Assembly: GCA_026745465.1 (NCBI GenBank)
Contig: JACYXH010000864.1
Coordinates: 546,001 to 610,000, forward strand
Origin: Lota lota
Lineage: Eukaryota; Chordata; Actinopteri; Gadiformes; Lotidae
Direction of reading: 5' to 3'
Length of the DNA stretch: 64,000 bases
Below the pieces are notes generated by a model. It was given only the letters and a program-made list of their open reading frames with translations, did no database searches and was not told the origin of the DNA. Positions 11,491 through 23,562 of this stretch are shown here, one piece after another. A program made the position numbers and the translations under genes. Position 1 is the stretch's first letter, and each line of letters opens with the position of its first letter.

Positions 11491-14400
11491 TTATTTTGGG
11501 GCACCTTGTCCCATTATAGCCTTCTTAGTGTTTCTCTCAGGTTTAAGCAGAATTATATAACACTTTGGTCCGAATAGGGCCCCTAACAGACCAAAACTAG
11601 ATGCTAGAATTGCAAATACCTCCACAGCATCTGCAGATTTACCAGGGGAGTTAATATATGCTGGGATGAAGGCTATCCAAACAGCACAGAAGACTAGCAT
11701 GCTGAAGGTGATAAACTTGGCCTCATTGAAGTTATCTGGCAGATTCCGTGCCAAGAATGCAAGCAGGAAGCTGAGAATAGCCAGTAAGCCAATATAGCCT
11801 AGTAATACTCCAAATCCAACTGTGGACCCCACTACACACTCAACAATGATCTTGTCAATGTGATACTGTGTGTTTTTATGAGGAGCTGGTGAGGAAGACA
11901 CAAGCCAGGTTGTGCATATCACTGCTTGGATTAAAGTAAGAAATACAACAGTCCCTCTCTGTTGAACTGCCCCAAACCACTTCAGGCCACCACTACCAGC
12001 TGGTTTGGAGGCCTTGAAAACCGCCAGAACAACCATGGTCTTCACCAGGATGCATGAGACACACAGCACAAAGCTGATCCCAAAGGCTGCATGTCTCAAT
12101 TGACAAGTCCAGAGCCTTGGCTTACCAATGAAAAGCAAGGAGCACAAGAAGCATAGTTTGAGTGACAGCAGAATGAGGAAGCTAAGCTCTGAGTTGTTGG
12201 CCCTAACCACTGGCGTGGTACGATGATGGGTGAAGATTCCTAGCACAATTGCACAGATGAGTGTACCTATCAACGAGGCCGTTGTTAAGGATATGCCCAA
12301 GGGCTCATTGTATGAGAGGAACTCTATCGTTTTTGGCACACAAACGTCATGCTGGGGGCTGGACCAGAAGTCTTCTGGACAACTCAGGCACTCGCTCGAG
12401 TCTATGAAAAATAAGGTTAAAATGTAAACTTGAGAAAGATTACATTTTCCCTTAGGATCAGTTACATTATTAGATGTTACACGGTACACAAACCTGTCAT
12501 ATTGCTAATTTCTCCTTCTGAACAAGAGACGCAGTCGAAGCAGCAGTCAGGCTGATTCTTCTTCCTGACCATGTGGGTGCCTGGGGGACAGCTCTCACTA
12601 CACACTGATCGAGGAGGCTGCAGATAAAACATAAACGTTTACAAACTATTCATTGGGAAAAGCTCTTAGCTTGACTAGCTCAACTAGATAGAAAATAGTT
12701 AGCTTGACAGACCAGACCTTTTTGGGCACAAAATTCCAGAATATGATGTCTTCTTTGAGTGTAATTTCTCCACCTTTGGCTGCGGTTTCCTTGACAACTC
12801 CAACATTCTGAATGACTGTGCTACCGTCTGGGAGCCAACGCCAGTTCATTACATCATAGATCGGAAGAGCCTCGCCATTCTCATCAAATGACACTTGATC
12901 GCCAAAAGGTGTGGTAAAGTTGATCCTATCCAAGTAATAAACAAGCTAGAAATGTGGAGGGGAAAATATAAATCACAAATTCCTTGTTAAGCTATGAAAT
13001 ATAAAGATACAAATACTAGCTTTTGGACCCAGGTTGGAATTGTACAAAGGTCAGCTCAAATATGTATTATTAAAATTATAATTATTTTTATCATTTTATT
13101 ATTCTTATTATTATTCAGTTATTACATTATTATTCAGATCATTGTTATTATTAATAATAATAACAACAATAAGAAAAAAGCATTTCTCTTGAAGTTGGGA
13201 AATCTAATAGTTACATAGAGACACAAAATCACACCAAACCTGCCATGGCTCTAGTGTCTGTAAACTGGTGCAGGTTTGCCCGACAAAAGGTCCCCTCCCT
13301 GGAACACACTGCAGCATGTCATGGAGGGCATGTGCCATGGCATATACAGCCTTGTACACATTATATTCTGGCCTGAGGTCTGACACATCCAGGAACTCTG
13401 TCTCTGTTGTACCCAGGTTCTCCTGACCTGTGCACAGTCTTCCCCCTTCATCTGTCCACTCAGTCGATGCAGGTGCAAATCTACACTGGAACGTCTCTTC
13501 CCAAAACTGCTGCACCTAAGAAACATGCTTAGTCATGTGAGTCCTGAGAGTGCTACTCATTGCTGAATGTTGAAATATGTTGATCTACCAGTTCATTTGG
13601 TAAAATAACTGAATATAATGGCAGGGTTACGTACACCGTAAACTTTATTTTAAATATAATAATCGATATGATAAAATGAAGATCCTATGGTAAAATTATT
13701 ATGATTAACTTTGCATTTTTTGGTATACTATTTCAATCTACTTTTCTTGTTAACAATATAAAATAATGCAATACCAAACAATATAACATAATATATTATA
13801 GTATAACATAACATGTTTCTTTGCATTATTTGAGGAAATAAATATATTCACTAAGTTATTGTCCTGGCTGCCGATTGTCTCATTGTCAGGGCGTATTCTC
13901 AGTAGGAATTCCTTGAGTCCTGGTATCTCCCCCCGGCGGCTGGCAATGCCCAGAGTGCCTGCAAGAAAAGGCATGTAGCTTGGGGTCTGAAGAACAATGG
14001 CTGTAGACCAGGCTTCACTGGCTATCCACTGTAGGCCTGTAGCATTCTGCTTTACCACCTGTGGATGGGAATGAGTAAAACATGTGTCTTAACTATGCAT
14101 TGTGTCAACACTTATTTTTTTGTGTAAATATTACTATTAACCTTATTAGCTCACATAACAATTTCATGTATTTTTGATCATTTAATATCATCAAAATGTT
14201 AATATATTCTTCAAATATTTACACCGCAGTTGCATTAAGAACACCTGTTGAACATCTGTCCAAAAATAATAGCATCCTAACCTCTCCCATGAGGTTAAAC
14301 ATGTGATTTTCAAATGCGAAAACAACGACCACACGGGATGTGGATTTCTTCATTATGCCGACGATCCTCTGCATTTCAGCTACATCCTTTTCCCATGGCA

Positions 14401-15604
14401 GAGCCTCCAGATAAGCCAGACAGCCTCCACCAGACTGGGCCAGGTCTGACTGGAAGGAACGGGCGGCGTGGAGACCATAGTCGTCATCACTGATCAGCAG
14501 GCCGACCCAGGTCCAGCCAAACCTCCTCAGGATCTGGAGCATAGCTCGCACCTGGTTGGGTTTAAGTAAACAAAGATTCTTCATATGTAGGTGGCAATTA
14601 TGTCAACGCTCAGTAATAGCATCATTAATTTAGTGATACTGACATAAAGCTCTCTCTCTTCAGGTTTACCTGAAACGCATCACTTTGGATAGTTCTGAAA
14701 AAAGATGGGAATCGCTGTCTGTCGCTGAGACAGGAACATGTGGCAAAGTAACTCACCTGAGAAAACATGTAGAGCACACATAAGCTGTTCTGTCCACCGA
14801 TAAAACAAACACATATATATATAGTTATATCATTATTGAGTGTCATAAGAAGTAATGGGATTGGGAGAAGGGTGAAAACTTACCATGGGCATTTTGAATA
14901 AACCAAAAACACTGGAGATGGCAATCGTATTAGTGGAGACAGGGTCACCCACGATCCCTACCACAGGGGTTCCACTACACCTTGCGGCCTGGTCAAACAT
15001 CTCCTCTTTTCCACTAGCCAGTGAAAAGGCAGCTCGGAAGGCCACTCCGAGTGAGGCACAGTTATCATGGAGTCTGTATCCCAGTGTCAAGTTTGGCAGA
15101 AGACTATCGCTCCTGTTGATCTCATCTACTGCAAACAGCATGGTCTGGGACTGCCTGAACCCTTGAATGTCAAAACTACCACCAACCATAATCACAGTAC
15201 ATATAAAAGAATAACAACATCAAAATAATAACCATAATCTTGATCAAAACTATACTTCACAGCTAAAATCACAATTGTAATCATAGTCGTTAAAAAGTCA
15301 TAGCAATCTCTTAATATTGTCATAATGGCAATCATTTGAACAGTTAAACATGTACTTATTCTCACCCCTGGCAGATGGGCTGCTGTGGTTTGGAGGTGAA
15401 AAAGGATTTGGGGAAGATAGAGGCGTAATGGGTCTCAAACAGACCCCCCAGCACAATATCTCCCTGTTTGTACATGCCGTTAAGACTAAATGGTTCCTGT
15501 AACCGACAAGAGGAAGAAAGAAAGGACGAGACAGGGCATAATGATAGAGAGAGCAATATCATTAAGCATATACATACAACGTATCTGATTAGCAAGGGCG
15601 TCAT
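11491..15604 (-). CDS. OlfC/V2R-like receptor, clade I copy 3 (complete)
   Basis: Complete class C olfactory receptor of 877 residues with the same nine-exon structure as copy 2: 15604-15366, 15175-14884, 14756-14670, 14551-14282, 14058-13852, 13515-13240, 12945-12718, 12617-12494 and 12401-11491. Introns are GT-AG with matching phases. It is the most diverged of the three copies, and the changes concentrate in the ligand-binding domain: [12 protein letters not shown] instead of [23 protein letters not shown] instead of [11 protein letters not shown], and different residues around SYDTQ and GSQDNN. The 7TM exon is almost unchanged. This pattern fits a shift of ligand range on a fixed signalling core. 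It lies head to head with the clade II gene at 16831, about 1.2 kb apart. Confidence 0.94.
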
Positions 15605-16830
15605 CTCGTCACTCTCCCCACTGCCTGTTTCAATAAGTGCTCTGCCCCACACAACTTAACTTTATAGAAGGCATAAGATCCACCCCTTTGTCAACTTAAG
15701 TCATCGTTTGAGCTCAAACTTCTAAACCTCCCATCGTAGATGACAAAATAGAATAATAATATATTTTAAGGTTTTTTTTGTCAACAGTAAAGGAACTGTA
15801 TTCCAGGCCTTTCCAATGGCAACCGACTTGTTAGTCTTCGGCAGTAGAATGGAAATGTCACAACATACACCACAATATTGCTTGTATGAGCTGTTTGTGC
15901 AGTCAGCCATTGCTTCAGTCCGAATTGATCATGCTGGGTACACTGTATTATGTCCACAAGGTGGAGGTAGTATCCTTAAAGGACAATACCGGTCAGGATG
16001 TTCAATTCATCATAACATCTCTTGGCTTCCCCAAAAATGTACCTAAAACCGACCGATGTGCATGGGTCAGTAAGGATTATTGACATAACATTGAATCGCC
16101 ATTCAAGTACTTTCCAAAATGTCTTATCACAAGGACCAAATAACTATTGTTTACATTCATGGCAGGCGTGTACACGAAATGCTCTTAGGCAAAATCAGCA
16201 CAACCAATTGATTTTGACAAATTATATTGGTAACCGTACAAGGAAGCTGAAAACGTATCATCACATAGTATATAACTTTATATTATAATGTGATGATATG
16301 TATTGCTGTTGGATCTGCTAATGTCTCATGTGCAGTTTAGTGCACAGTCCGCTAGACTACGGTGTAGTAGTTAAAAGTATAATGAGTTTTGCAATGGGCC
16401 TCATTTTTGTTCAATTTTAATAGCTATTTTTAAAACAACAACAGAAAAAGAACAACAACATCAGTATAATTTAGACTACAGTCGTTGGCAAATCATGTCC
16501 TGACCTTTGCCTTACATTTGTTTCAGTTGTATCCCCCTTCTGATTGGTCCACATATGAATCAGCTGGTTATAGGAGGTTCATTTGTTTTATATATGCCAG
16601 GTCACCACCCTTTCACAAACATACGTTTCTACCATTGTCCTCTATTCCGACATGCAGAAACGGCAAATTAAATATTCATTCTTGTGCACTTCAAATTTTT
16701 TACAAACTCATGTTCGTCACATTCAAACTCACCAAATGCTTATTTGAGATGTTTTGGGACTTTTAACGATTTTTTTGTTTGTTTTGTTAGTTTTTTATTT
16801 GTTAGTTATCAGCAACTATATTGTGTCATT
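15605..16830. promoter_or_regulatory. Shared upstream region between head-to-head clade I and clade II genes
   Basis: About 1.2 kb between two divergent receptor genes. It holds the clade I TATA-like box (15660-15667, minus strand), the palindrome TTTGAGCTCAAA (15707-15718) and a TATA-like run TTTTATATATGCC near 16586 on the plus strand. The half nearest the clade II gene is repeated upstream of the clade II gene at 37311 and, degraded, at about 43320-43450. No gene is seen; the short plus-strand reading frames are not conserved. Confidence 0.5.
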
Positions 16831-19800
16831 ATGGAACCAGTTTGGTTGGTACATCCACCATTGGTGGTTCTCCTCTGGCAACCTCTCTGGCTCCACATCT
16901 TGATGATCTCTCACCTGTTTCGGACAGGCGGGTCCCAGCTGAGTTTCGGCACAAGAGCTCTGGAGGAGGAGGAACAGAGGATGGGGCCACTCTCTGATCT
17001 GAGGACAGAGGGAGTAAGAGACATTGGTGTATCGCTCTTGTCTGAATGTGTGATTCTAGGAAACAGCGAGCTGCTGGCCCTTCGCTCAGAGGGAGATGTG
17101 ATCATTGGTGGGTTGTTCCCTGTACATTACCTTGTCCCCAACTCCCGGGACACCTACAATAGCAAACCCCAGAACCAACCTTGCAATGGGTAAGGAGACG
17201 GGTAATGCAGAATATATGTATATCTTTTTTTGTGAATATTTTAACATGAACGAATATGATTACATAAATTATGATTTTTGAAAGTATTTGGTATTGTTGC
17301 TAATTGAAATATTCTTTGACCAAGCCTTTTCTGCACAACTAGTTTGCATTATTCAAGTCTATACATTTGGTTCTTAATGTTTTGCAGGTTGCAAATAGGT
17401 TTTGATGAGTTGATTGTTGATCACTATTTCAGTGTGTGCTTATTCTTGTTGTTTTGGTTGTGCCGCTTTTTCAGTTTTGACGACAGAGCCTTCCGGTGGA
17501 TGATGACAATGATCTTTGCAGTGGAGGAAATTAACCGTAACCCAGCTCTGCTTCCTGGTGTGAGGCTTGGCTATCACATCATGGACTGCTGTGATCACAT
17601 CCACACCAGCCTTAGAGCTCTTCTCTCTTTACTCACTCACAGTATGAAAGGACAAAACCCGTCGGCTGAATATAGGAAAAGTATGAATAATTTAGTAGAG
17701 AAAACAAAAAACATGCAAAGGATGTCGAGGACGATAGCAAATGCAGGTATTAAAAGTATGGGAAAAATTGTACATCACTGATGAGGACAGAAAGTCAACG
17801 AGTGGAAATGTAACAATAACAGAAAGCACCACAGATTCAGGAAGGTGTCTAACTGGATCTCCAATAACGGCTGTGATTGGCCTTGCCTCTTCATCCCCTA
17901 CTGGCGCTATAGCACACATTCTGGGTCCCTTCAGTATCCCTCTGGTGAGCATAACCTCATGCTGTGAATCAAAATACTCGACCCATAATGAAAAGTGTCT
18001 ATAAAACAGAAATGTTCTGTTTTTACCACTTTGCCTCCAGGTGAGTTATTTTGCCACCTGTGCCTGTCTCACCGACAAGCATACCTATCCGTCATTCTTG
18101 CGCACAGTGCCCAGTGATCTGTTTCAAGTCAGGGGTCTGGTTGAGCTGGTCCACTTCTTCGGATGGAACTGGGTGGGCACATTAGGGACCCCGGTGAGAT
18201 GAATCGTTACAACTATTCAGTTTGACATATTTGCTTCTCCAACGTAATCAACATACTCTCATAAATTCTCACGTCATCTGTGTGTGTTTTTTAAGGATGA
18301 TTACAGTCGCTATGGAATCCAAGCGTTCTCTCATCAGTTCAGACAACTGGGAGGCTGCCTTGCATACCGTCTAACTATCCCGCAATCCCCTACCTTGGTT
18401 GAGATTGGAGCCATGGCGGACACCCTCCAGAGCTCAAAGGCTACAGTGGTGGTGGCCTTTGCTACAGAGGGGCAGCTTCTGGAGCTGTTCTCAGAGGTGA
18501 GTCGTCCTGCCCATGAACCCAGTGAATACAAAAGTGTGTTGATTGGAGCCCAGCAAACAAATGATGCCATATTCTACACAAAAAAACGAATGTGTTTTCT
18601 TTCCAACCCACCAGCTTGCGGCCAGAAACGTCACTGGAATCCAATGGGTAGCCAGTGAAGCCTGGGTTACCGCTAACTTGCTAACTGCACCCCAGTTCCA
18701 CCTTCTCCTGCAAGGCACAGTGGGCTTCTCCTTCCCGGGAGTTTACATACCTGGTCTGAGAGAGTTTTTGTTGAAGGTGCGGCCCAAAGCAGAACCTGGT
18801 TTTGAGTTTCACAACATGCTATGGGAGGAACTGTTCGACTGTAGGTTGGAGCTCACGGCAGATCCATCCAATACAAATGCAAATGACTTTGATAGAATAA
18901 TCGAGCAGTATGATCAACATGAGTCTAAGCTGATCCCACGTCTAAAAACATATGTGGGTGAAAAGAGGACATTCATGTTTTCAGCCTATGAAAACACTAC
19001 AGGTGCACGTGAGAGGCCTGTGTGCACGGGCTCAGAGGATCTCAGCAATGTGCACAGCAGTTACACGGAGGTGTCCAAAGTAAGAATATCCTATAACGTT
19101 TATAAGGCTGTGTATGCCATCGCCCATGCACTGCACAATTTACTGGAATGTGGTTCTGTTGGAGCTGGGTGTAAGCGAAATACATCAAAACCAAAAGAGG
19201 TGGGGAAAACAGCAATATGCATGTACATATTGGCCTTAAAGTCACAAACCTTTCATTTATAGGGGCTATTTTACTTATTTGTGACTGTATCCTGTTTTTG
19301 TTATACAATGTAGCTTTTGGGCTACCTGAAGATGGTTAATTTCACCAACCAGTTTGGTGAAAAAGTACAATTTGATGACAATGGAGAGCCTGTGCCCCTA
19401 TATGACATTATCAACTGGCAAAAGGACAGCAAGGGAGAGATTAGGTAACAAAAATGATCATGACAAATTGAAATTAATAAAATAATGAATGAATTAACTA
19501 AAATTAACAAATACATCCACAATCTATATTTGAAAAGACATTGAAAGATGATAACATTTCTTCATGGCTATTATAAATAAAATATTTTGCCCATTTGGTC
19601 ATGTATAAATATGTCTTCCTATATAATTAAGATTTGTTAAGGTGGGAAGCTATGATGGTTCGGTCCCAATGGATCAGCAGCTACAGCTGAATCAGAGTAA
19701 AATTGTATGGACAGGAGGCCTATCAGAGGTTTGTTATGGACCCCATCATTCCCATGAACTATCATTACAGTAAAATAATTTACAAAACAACAATGCTGTG

Positions 19801-21257
19801 TTTTCTTTGTTTTAAGGTTCCTGTGTCGCTTTGCAGTCATCCCTGCCCGCCTGGAAGCAGGCAAGCCAGACGCCCAGGAGAACCTCAGTGCTGCTTTGAC
19901 TGCTTACCATGCGCAGACGGAGAGATAAGCAACCAAACTGGTACAGAGATGTGCTGTTTCTTTATTGTTTTTCATGGGACAATAAGGTTTATGAATAAAC
20001 TAATTTAGTTAATCCGCTGGTTGTGTTTACTTGTTTAAGATAATTCGGTGTCAGCACTTGCTTTCCACACGCAGATTCTACAGAGTGCATCAAATGTCCC
20101 GAGTACCACTGGTCTGACAAGAGGAAGGTGAAGTGTGTTGCCGGAGTGGACGACTTCCTGTCCATGTACGACACCATGGGCGTCATCCTGATCACGCTCA
20201 GCCTGCTGGGGGTCGTCATGACAACGGTCATCACGACCGTCTTCCATCGCTTCCGCACCACGCCCCTCGTCAGGGCGAACAACTCTGAGATCAGCTTTCT
20301 GTTGCTGGTGTCACTAAAGCTGTGTTTCCTCTGCTCCCTGGCCTTCATCGGCAAGCCGTCCACATGGACCTGTAGACTGCGCCAGGCCGCTTTCGGTGTC
20401 AGTTTTGTTTTATGTCTCTCCTGCCTTTTGGTCAAGACTGTTGTGGTTCTGCTGGCCTTCCGGTCCACTGTGCCCGGTTCTGGAGCTATGAAGGCCTTTG
20501 GCCCCTCCCAACAAAGGACCCTCATCTTGTGCACTACTGCACCTCAGGTAGGCTGTGGGCCGTTCGGATCTCACACTGAGCTGGCGATTCATCTTTACTT
20601 GCGTTTAGACAGTGGAAGTTCATAGTATTTGCTTGATCTCCACTCAGGTTTTTCTATGTGCTGGTTGGCTGTCAGCTGCACCCCCATTCCCATTCAGGAA
20701 TCCAACGTACCAAGCCTCCACGGGGAAGGTTAATAATAACTATATTATAAATAATAGTATAATACTATAACTATCAATATAATAGCAATGCATTTTCTTT
20801 TTAATTTGCATTGATTATTGGCTTGATCAGAAAGTCTAGCTCGTTCAGGAATGATCTCATCCTGGAAAAACATTGTTCTACCATTCTTCTTTCTTATGTC
20901 CAGATAGTGGTGGAGTGCAGGGAACCTTGGCCCGCTGGGTTCTACCTGGTCCTGGGCTACATCGGCCTGCTGGCGTCCCTCTGCCTCCTCCTCGCCTTCC
21001 TGGGCCGCAAGCTGCCTGACACCTTCAACGAGGCCAAACTCATCACCTTCAGCATGATCATATTCTGCGCAGTGTGGCTCTCGTTCATCCCGGCTCACGT
21101 CAGCTCTCCGGGGAAATTCACTGTGGCTGTGGAGATATTTGCCATCTTGGCCTCCAGTTTTGGGTTGCTGCTATGTATATTTGTGCCTAAATGTTTCATC
21201 ATTTTAGTGCGACCTGAGAACAATGTCAAGAAGCGAATGATTAAATCTCCCAGATAA
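16831..21257 (+). pseudogene. OlfC/V2R-like receptor, clade II copy 1 (one frameshift)
   Basis: Receptor gene of 11 exons: 16831-17189, 17475-17944, 18041-18193, 18296-18496, 18615-19199, 19314-19444, 19632-19728, 19817-19940, 20075-20547, 20648-20728 and 20904-21257. Splice sites are GT-AG. The product would resemble the intact paralog at 37311. Exon 2 is 470 bases against 469 in that paralog because of one extra A in the run at 17752-17755, which shifts the frame inside the ligand domain; everything else reads cleanly, so the lesion is young or a sequencing error in a homopolymer. Two features are odd for the family. Exon 2 carries a charged insert of about 59 residues, and the 7TM domain is cut by two introns. 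Exon 6 and exon 7 split what is one exon in the other clades. If the extra A is an error this is a full gene. Confidence 0.85.
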
Positions 21258-21787
21258 ACCAAGCCTGTTTAATTATTCAGAAACTAGTTTTCATTTACTG
21301 CAATATCAACTCAATTATCATGAAGTGATAGCAATCATGATGAAAGGGCTAGCAATTTACGCTACATAATAATTGTATCTTGTTTGTAGAGCATAATAGC
21401 AGTTTCTTTGAAAGCTGCTGTTGCTTTAATTCTTTTATTTTGGATATAAAAGCATTTAGTGAGATTCATTAATTGAGTTCCAAGCCACTTTGCAATGTAT
21501 TACATGCCAATAAAGCAGAATACACAAATGCCTTGATAAGATGAATCACTATTCAAGTGACCTATTGTATAAGATAGAGCCAGTGTAGGATATAACAAGT
21601 GTATTACAACATAGCCCACAGTTATATTATTTAATCTAGTATGAAACATATGTCTTCAAAAAAAAAGATTTGTGTTAGGTGCGTTCAGGTTTTTCACAAT
21701 ATACAGGTTATTGATCAGATAAAATGGTTTAACTGGCAAAAATGAGATCAGTGTTTTAAAATGTGTGACCGAGACAAGGGGATAATA
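21258..21787 (+). other. 3' flank of clade II copy 1
   Basis: AT-rich flank with a candidate polyadenylation signal AATAAA at 21509-21514, about 250 bases past the stop. It is kept at 30553-31080 in the duplicated copy. No gene is seen. Confidence 0.5.
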
Positions 21788-23321
21788 CACACTGCTAAAA
21801 ATAAAATAAAGGGAACACTAAAATAACACATCCTAGATCTGAATGAATGAAATAATTTTATTAAAAACCTTTTTCTTTACATAGTTGAATGTGCTGACAA
21901 CAAAATCACACAGAAATGATCAATGGAAATCAAATTTATCAACCCATGGAGGTCTGGATTTGGAGTCACACTCAAAATTAAAGAGGAAAACCACACTACG
22001 GTCTGATCCAACTTTGATGTAATGTCCTTAAAACAAGTCAAAATGAGGCTCAGTAGCGTGTGTGGCCTCCACGTGCCTGTATGACCTCCCTACAACGCCT
22101 GGGCATGCTCCTGATGAGGTGGCGGATGGTCTCCTGAGGGATCTCCTCCCAGACCTGGACTAAAGCATCCGCCAACTCCTGGACAGTCTGTGGTGCAACA
22201 TGGCGTTGGTGGATGGAGCAAGACATGATGTCCCAGATGTGCTCAATTGGATTCAGGTCTGGGGAACGGGCGGGCCAGTCCATAGCATCAATGCCTTCCT
22301 CTTGCAGGAACTGCTGACACACTCCAGCCACATGAGGTCTAGCATTGTCTTGCATTAGGAGGAACCCAGGGCCAACCGCACCAGCATATGGTCTCACAAG
22401 GGGTCTGAGGATCTCATCTCGGTACCTAACGGCAGTCAGGCTACCTCTGGCAAGCACATGGAGGGCTGTGCGGCCCCCCAAAGAAATGCCACCCCACACC
22501 ATGACTGACCCACCGCCAAACCGGTCATGCTGGAGGATGTTGCAGGCAGCAGAACGTTCTCCACGGCGTCTCCAGACTCTGTCACGTCTGTCACATGTGC
22601 TCAGTGTGAACCTGCTTTCATCTGTGAAGAGCACAGGGCGCCAGTGGCGAATTTGCCAATCTTGGTGTTCTCTGGCAAATGCCAAACATCTTGCACGGTG
22701 TTGGGCTGTAAGCACAACCGCCACCTGTGGACGTCGGGCCCTCATACCACCCTCATGGAGTCTGTTTCTGACCGTTTGAGCAGACACATGCACATTTGTG
22801 GCCTGCTGGAGGTCATTTTGCAGGGCTCTGGCAGTGCTCCTCCTGCTCCTCCTTGCACAAAGGCGGAGGTAGCGGTCCTGCTGCTGGGTTGTTGCCCTCC
22901 TACGGCCTCCTCCACGTCTCCTGATGTACTGGCCTGTCTCCTGGTAGCGCCTACATGCTCTGGACACTACGCTGACAGACACAGCAAGCCTTCTTGCCAC
23001 AGCTCGCATTGATGTGCCATCCTGGATGAGCTGCACTACCTGAGCCACTTGTGTGGATTGTAGACTCCGTCTCATGCTACCACTAGAGTGAAAGCACCGC
23101 CAGCATTCAAAAGTGACCAAAACATCAGCCAGGAAGCATAGGAACTGAGAAGTGGTCTGTGGTCACCACCTGCAGAACCACTCCTTTATTGGGGGTGTCT
23201 TGCTAATTGCCTATAATTTCCACCTGTTGTCTATTCCATTTGCACAACAGCATGTGAAATTTATTGTCAATCAGTGTTGCTTCCTAAGTGAACAGTTTGA
23301 TTTCACAGAAGTTTGAGCAGT
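21788..23321 (-). mobile_element. Tc1/mariner-type DNA transposon with open transposase
   Basis: About 1.53 kb element. The left end begins after a TA with CACTGCTAAAAATAAA followed by AAAGGGAACACT. The right end shows only TTTGAGCAGT directly after a stretch ending TTTCACAGAAG, so the inner part of the right terminal repeat, including the expected AGTGTTCCCTTTA, is missing. The paralogous locus at about 31080-31145 has no element, only an AT repeat, so this insertion is younger than the local duplication. The right boundary is uncertain by a few bases because it runs into the AT repeat. Confidence 0.88.
22050..23075 (-). CDS. Tc1-like transposase, DD34E
   Basis: Cuts and pastes Tc1-family DNA in the nucleus. 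About 341 residues from the chosen ATG (MRRSLQSTQ); the frame is open a further 15 codons upstream, but this Met begins the usual helix-turn-helix region. Visible parts: N-terminal paired-like DNA-binding domain with [14 protein letters not shown] as the AT-hook-like linker, then the catalytic triad in [17 protein letters not shown] and NPIEHIWD with 34 residues between the second Asp and the Glu. A glycine-rich [10 protein letters not shown] box lies between. No stop or frameshift is seen. SRACRRY has Cys where related elements I remember have Trp. The transposase could be active, but the damaged right terminal repeat suggests this copy is itself hard to mobilise. Confidence 0.93.
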   Translation of the reverse strand: MRRSLQSTQVAQVVQLIQDGTSMRAVARRLAVSVSVVSRACRRYQETGQYIRRRGGGRRRATTQQQDRYLRLCARRSRRSTARALQNDLQQATNVHVSAQTVRNRLHEGGMRARRPQVAVVLTAQHRARCLAFAREHQDWQIRHWRPVLFTDESRFTLSTCDRRDRVWRRRGERSAACNILQHDRFGGGSVMVWGGISLGGRTALHVLARGSLTAVRYRDEILRPLVRPYAGAVGPGFLLMQDNARPHVAGVCQQFLQEEGIDAMDWPARSPDLNPIEHIWDIMSCSIHQRHVAPQTVQELADALVQVWEEIPQETIRHLIRSMPRRCREVIQARGGHTRY

Positions 23322-23522
23322 TTATATATATATGACAAATGTATATACAAAACATTTGTCATAGAACATGCACCATGTGTAACTGTACAAACAAAAACAT
23401 ACATGATTAACAAACAACTGAATGATTATATTGTGAATGATTCAAATCTATTGGTAGCAGTTAGGATTTCTCCTGTGTACAGAGACTGACGTAATGCAAA
23501 AAGAGGGCAGCATCTATCTGAT

Positions 23523-23533
23523 CATTTATATAG
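23523..23533 (+). promoter_or_regulatory. TATA-like box of clade III copy 1
   Basis: CATTTATATAG about 35 bases before the first ATG (23563). It is identical in copy 2 (about 31334-31344). If it is the true TATA box, transcription would begin close to the ATG at 23563, which may favour the second ATG at 23578 as start. Confidence 0.35.
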
Positions 23534-23562
23534 CCTAGTTGTAACACCTAGTGAGCACTTAC

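Larger units (their letters stand above)
1..15660. repeat. Three-unit tandem array of clade I genes
   Basis: Gene plus spacer repeat with a period of about 6.0 kb (offsets 6015-6050 between units 1 and 2, about 6025-6066 between units 2 and 3). Exons, introns and spacers are all alike; unit 3 is the most different. Confidence 0.9.

Noticed and set aside
19989-20534. Long reading frame antisense to the clade II 7TM exon, repeated at 29276 and 40471
   Set aside because: It mirrors the GC-rich 7TM coding strand; no independent start, splice or family evidence.
22345-23012. Reading frames on the plus strand across the Tc1 element
   Set aside because: They are shadows of the transposase gene on the opposite strand.
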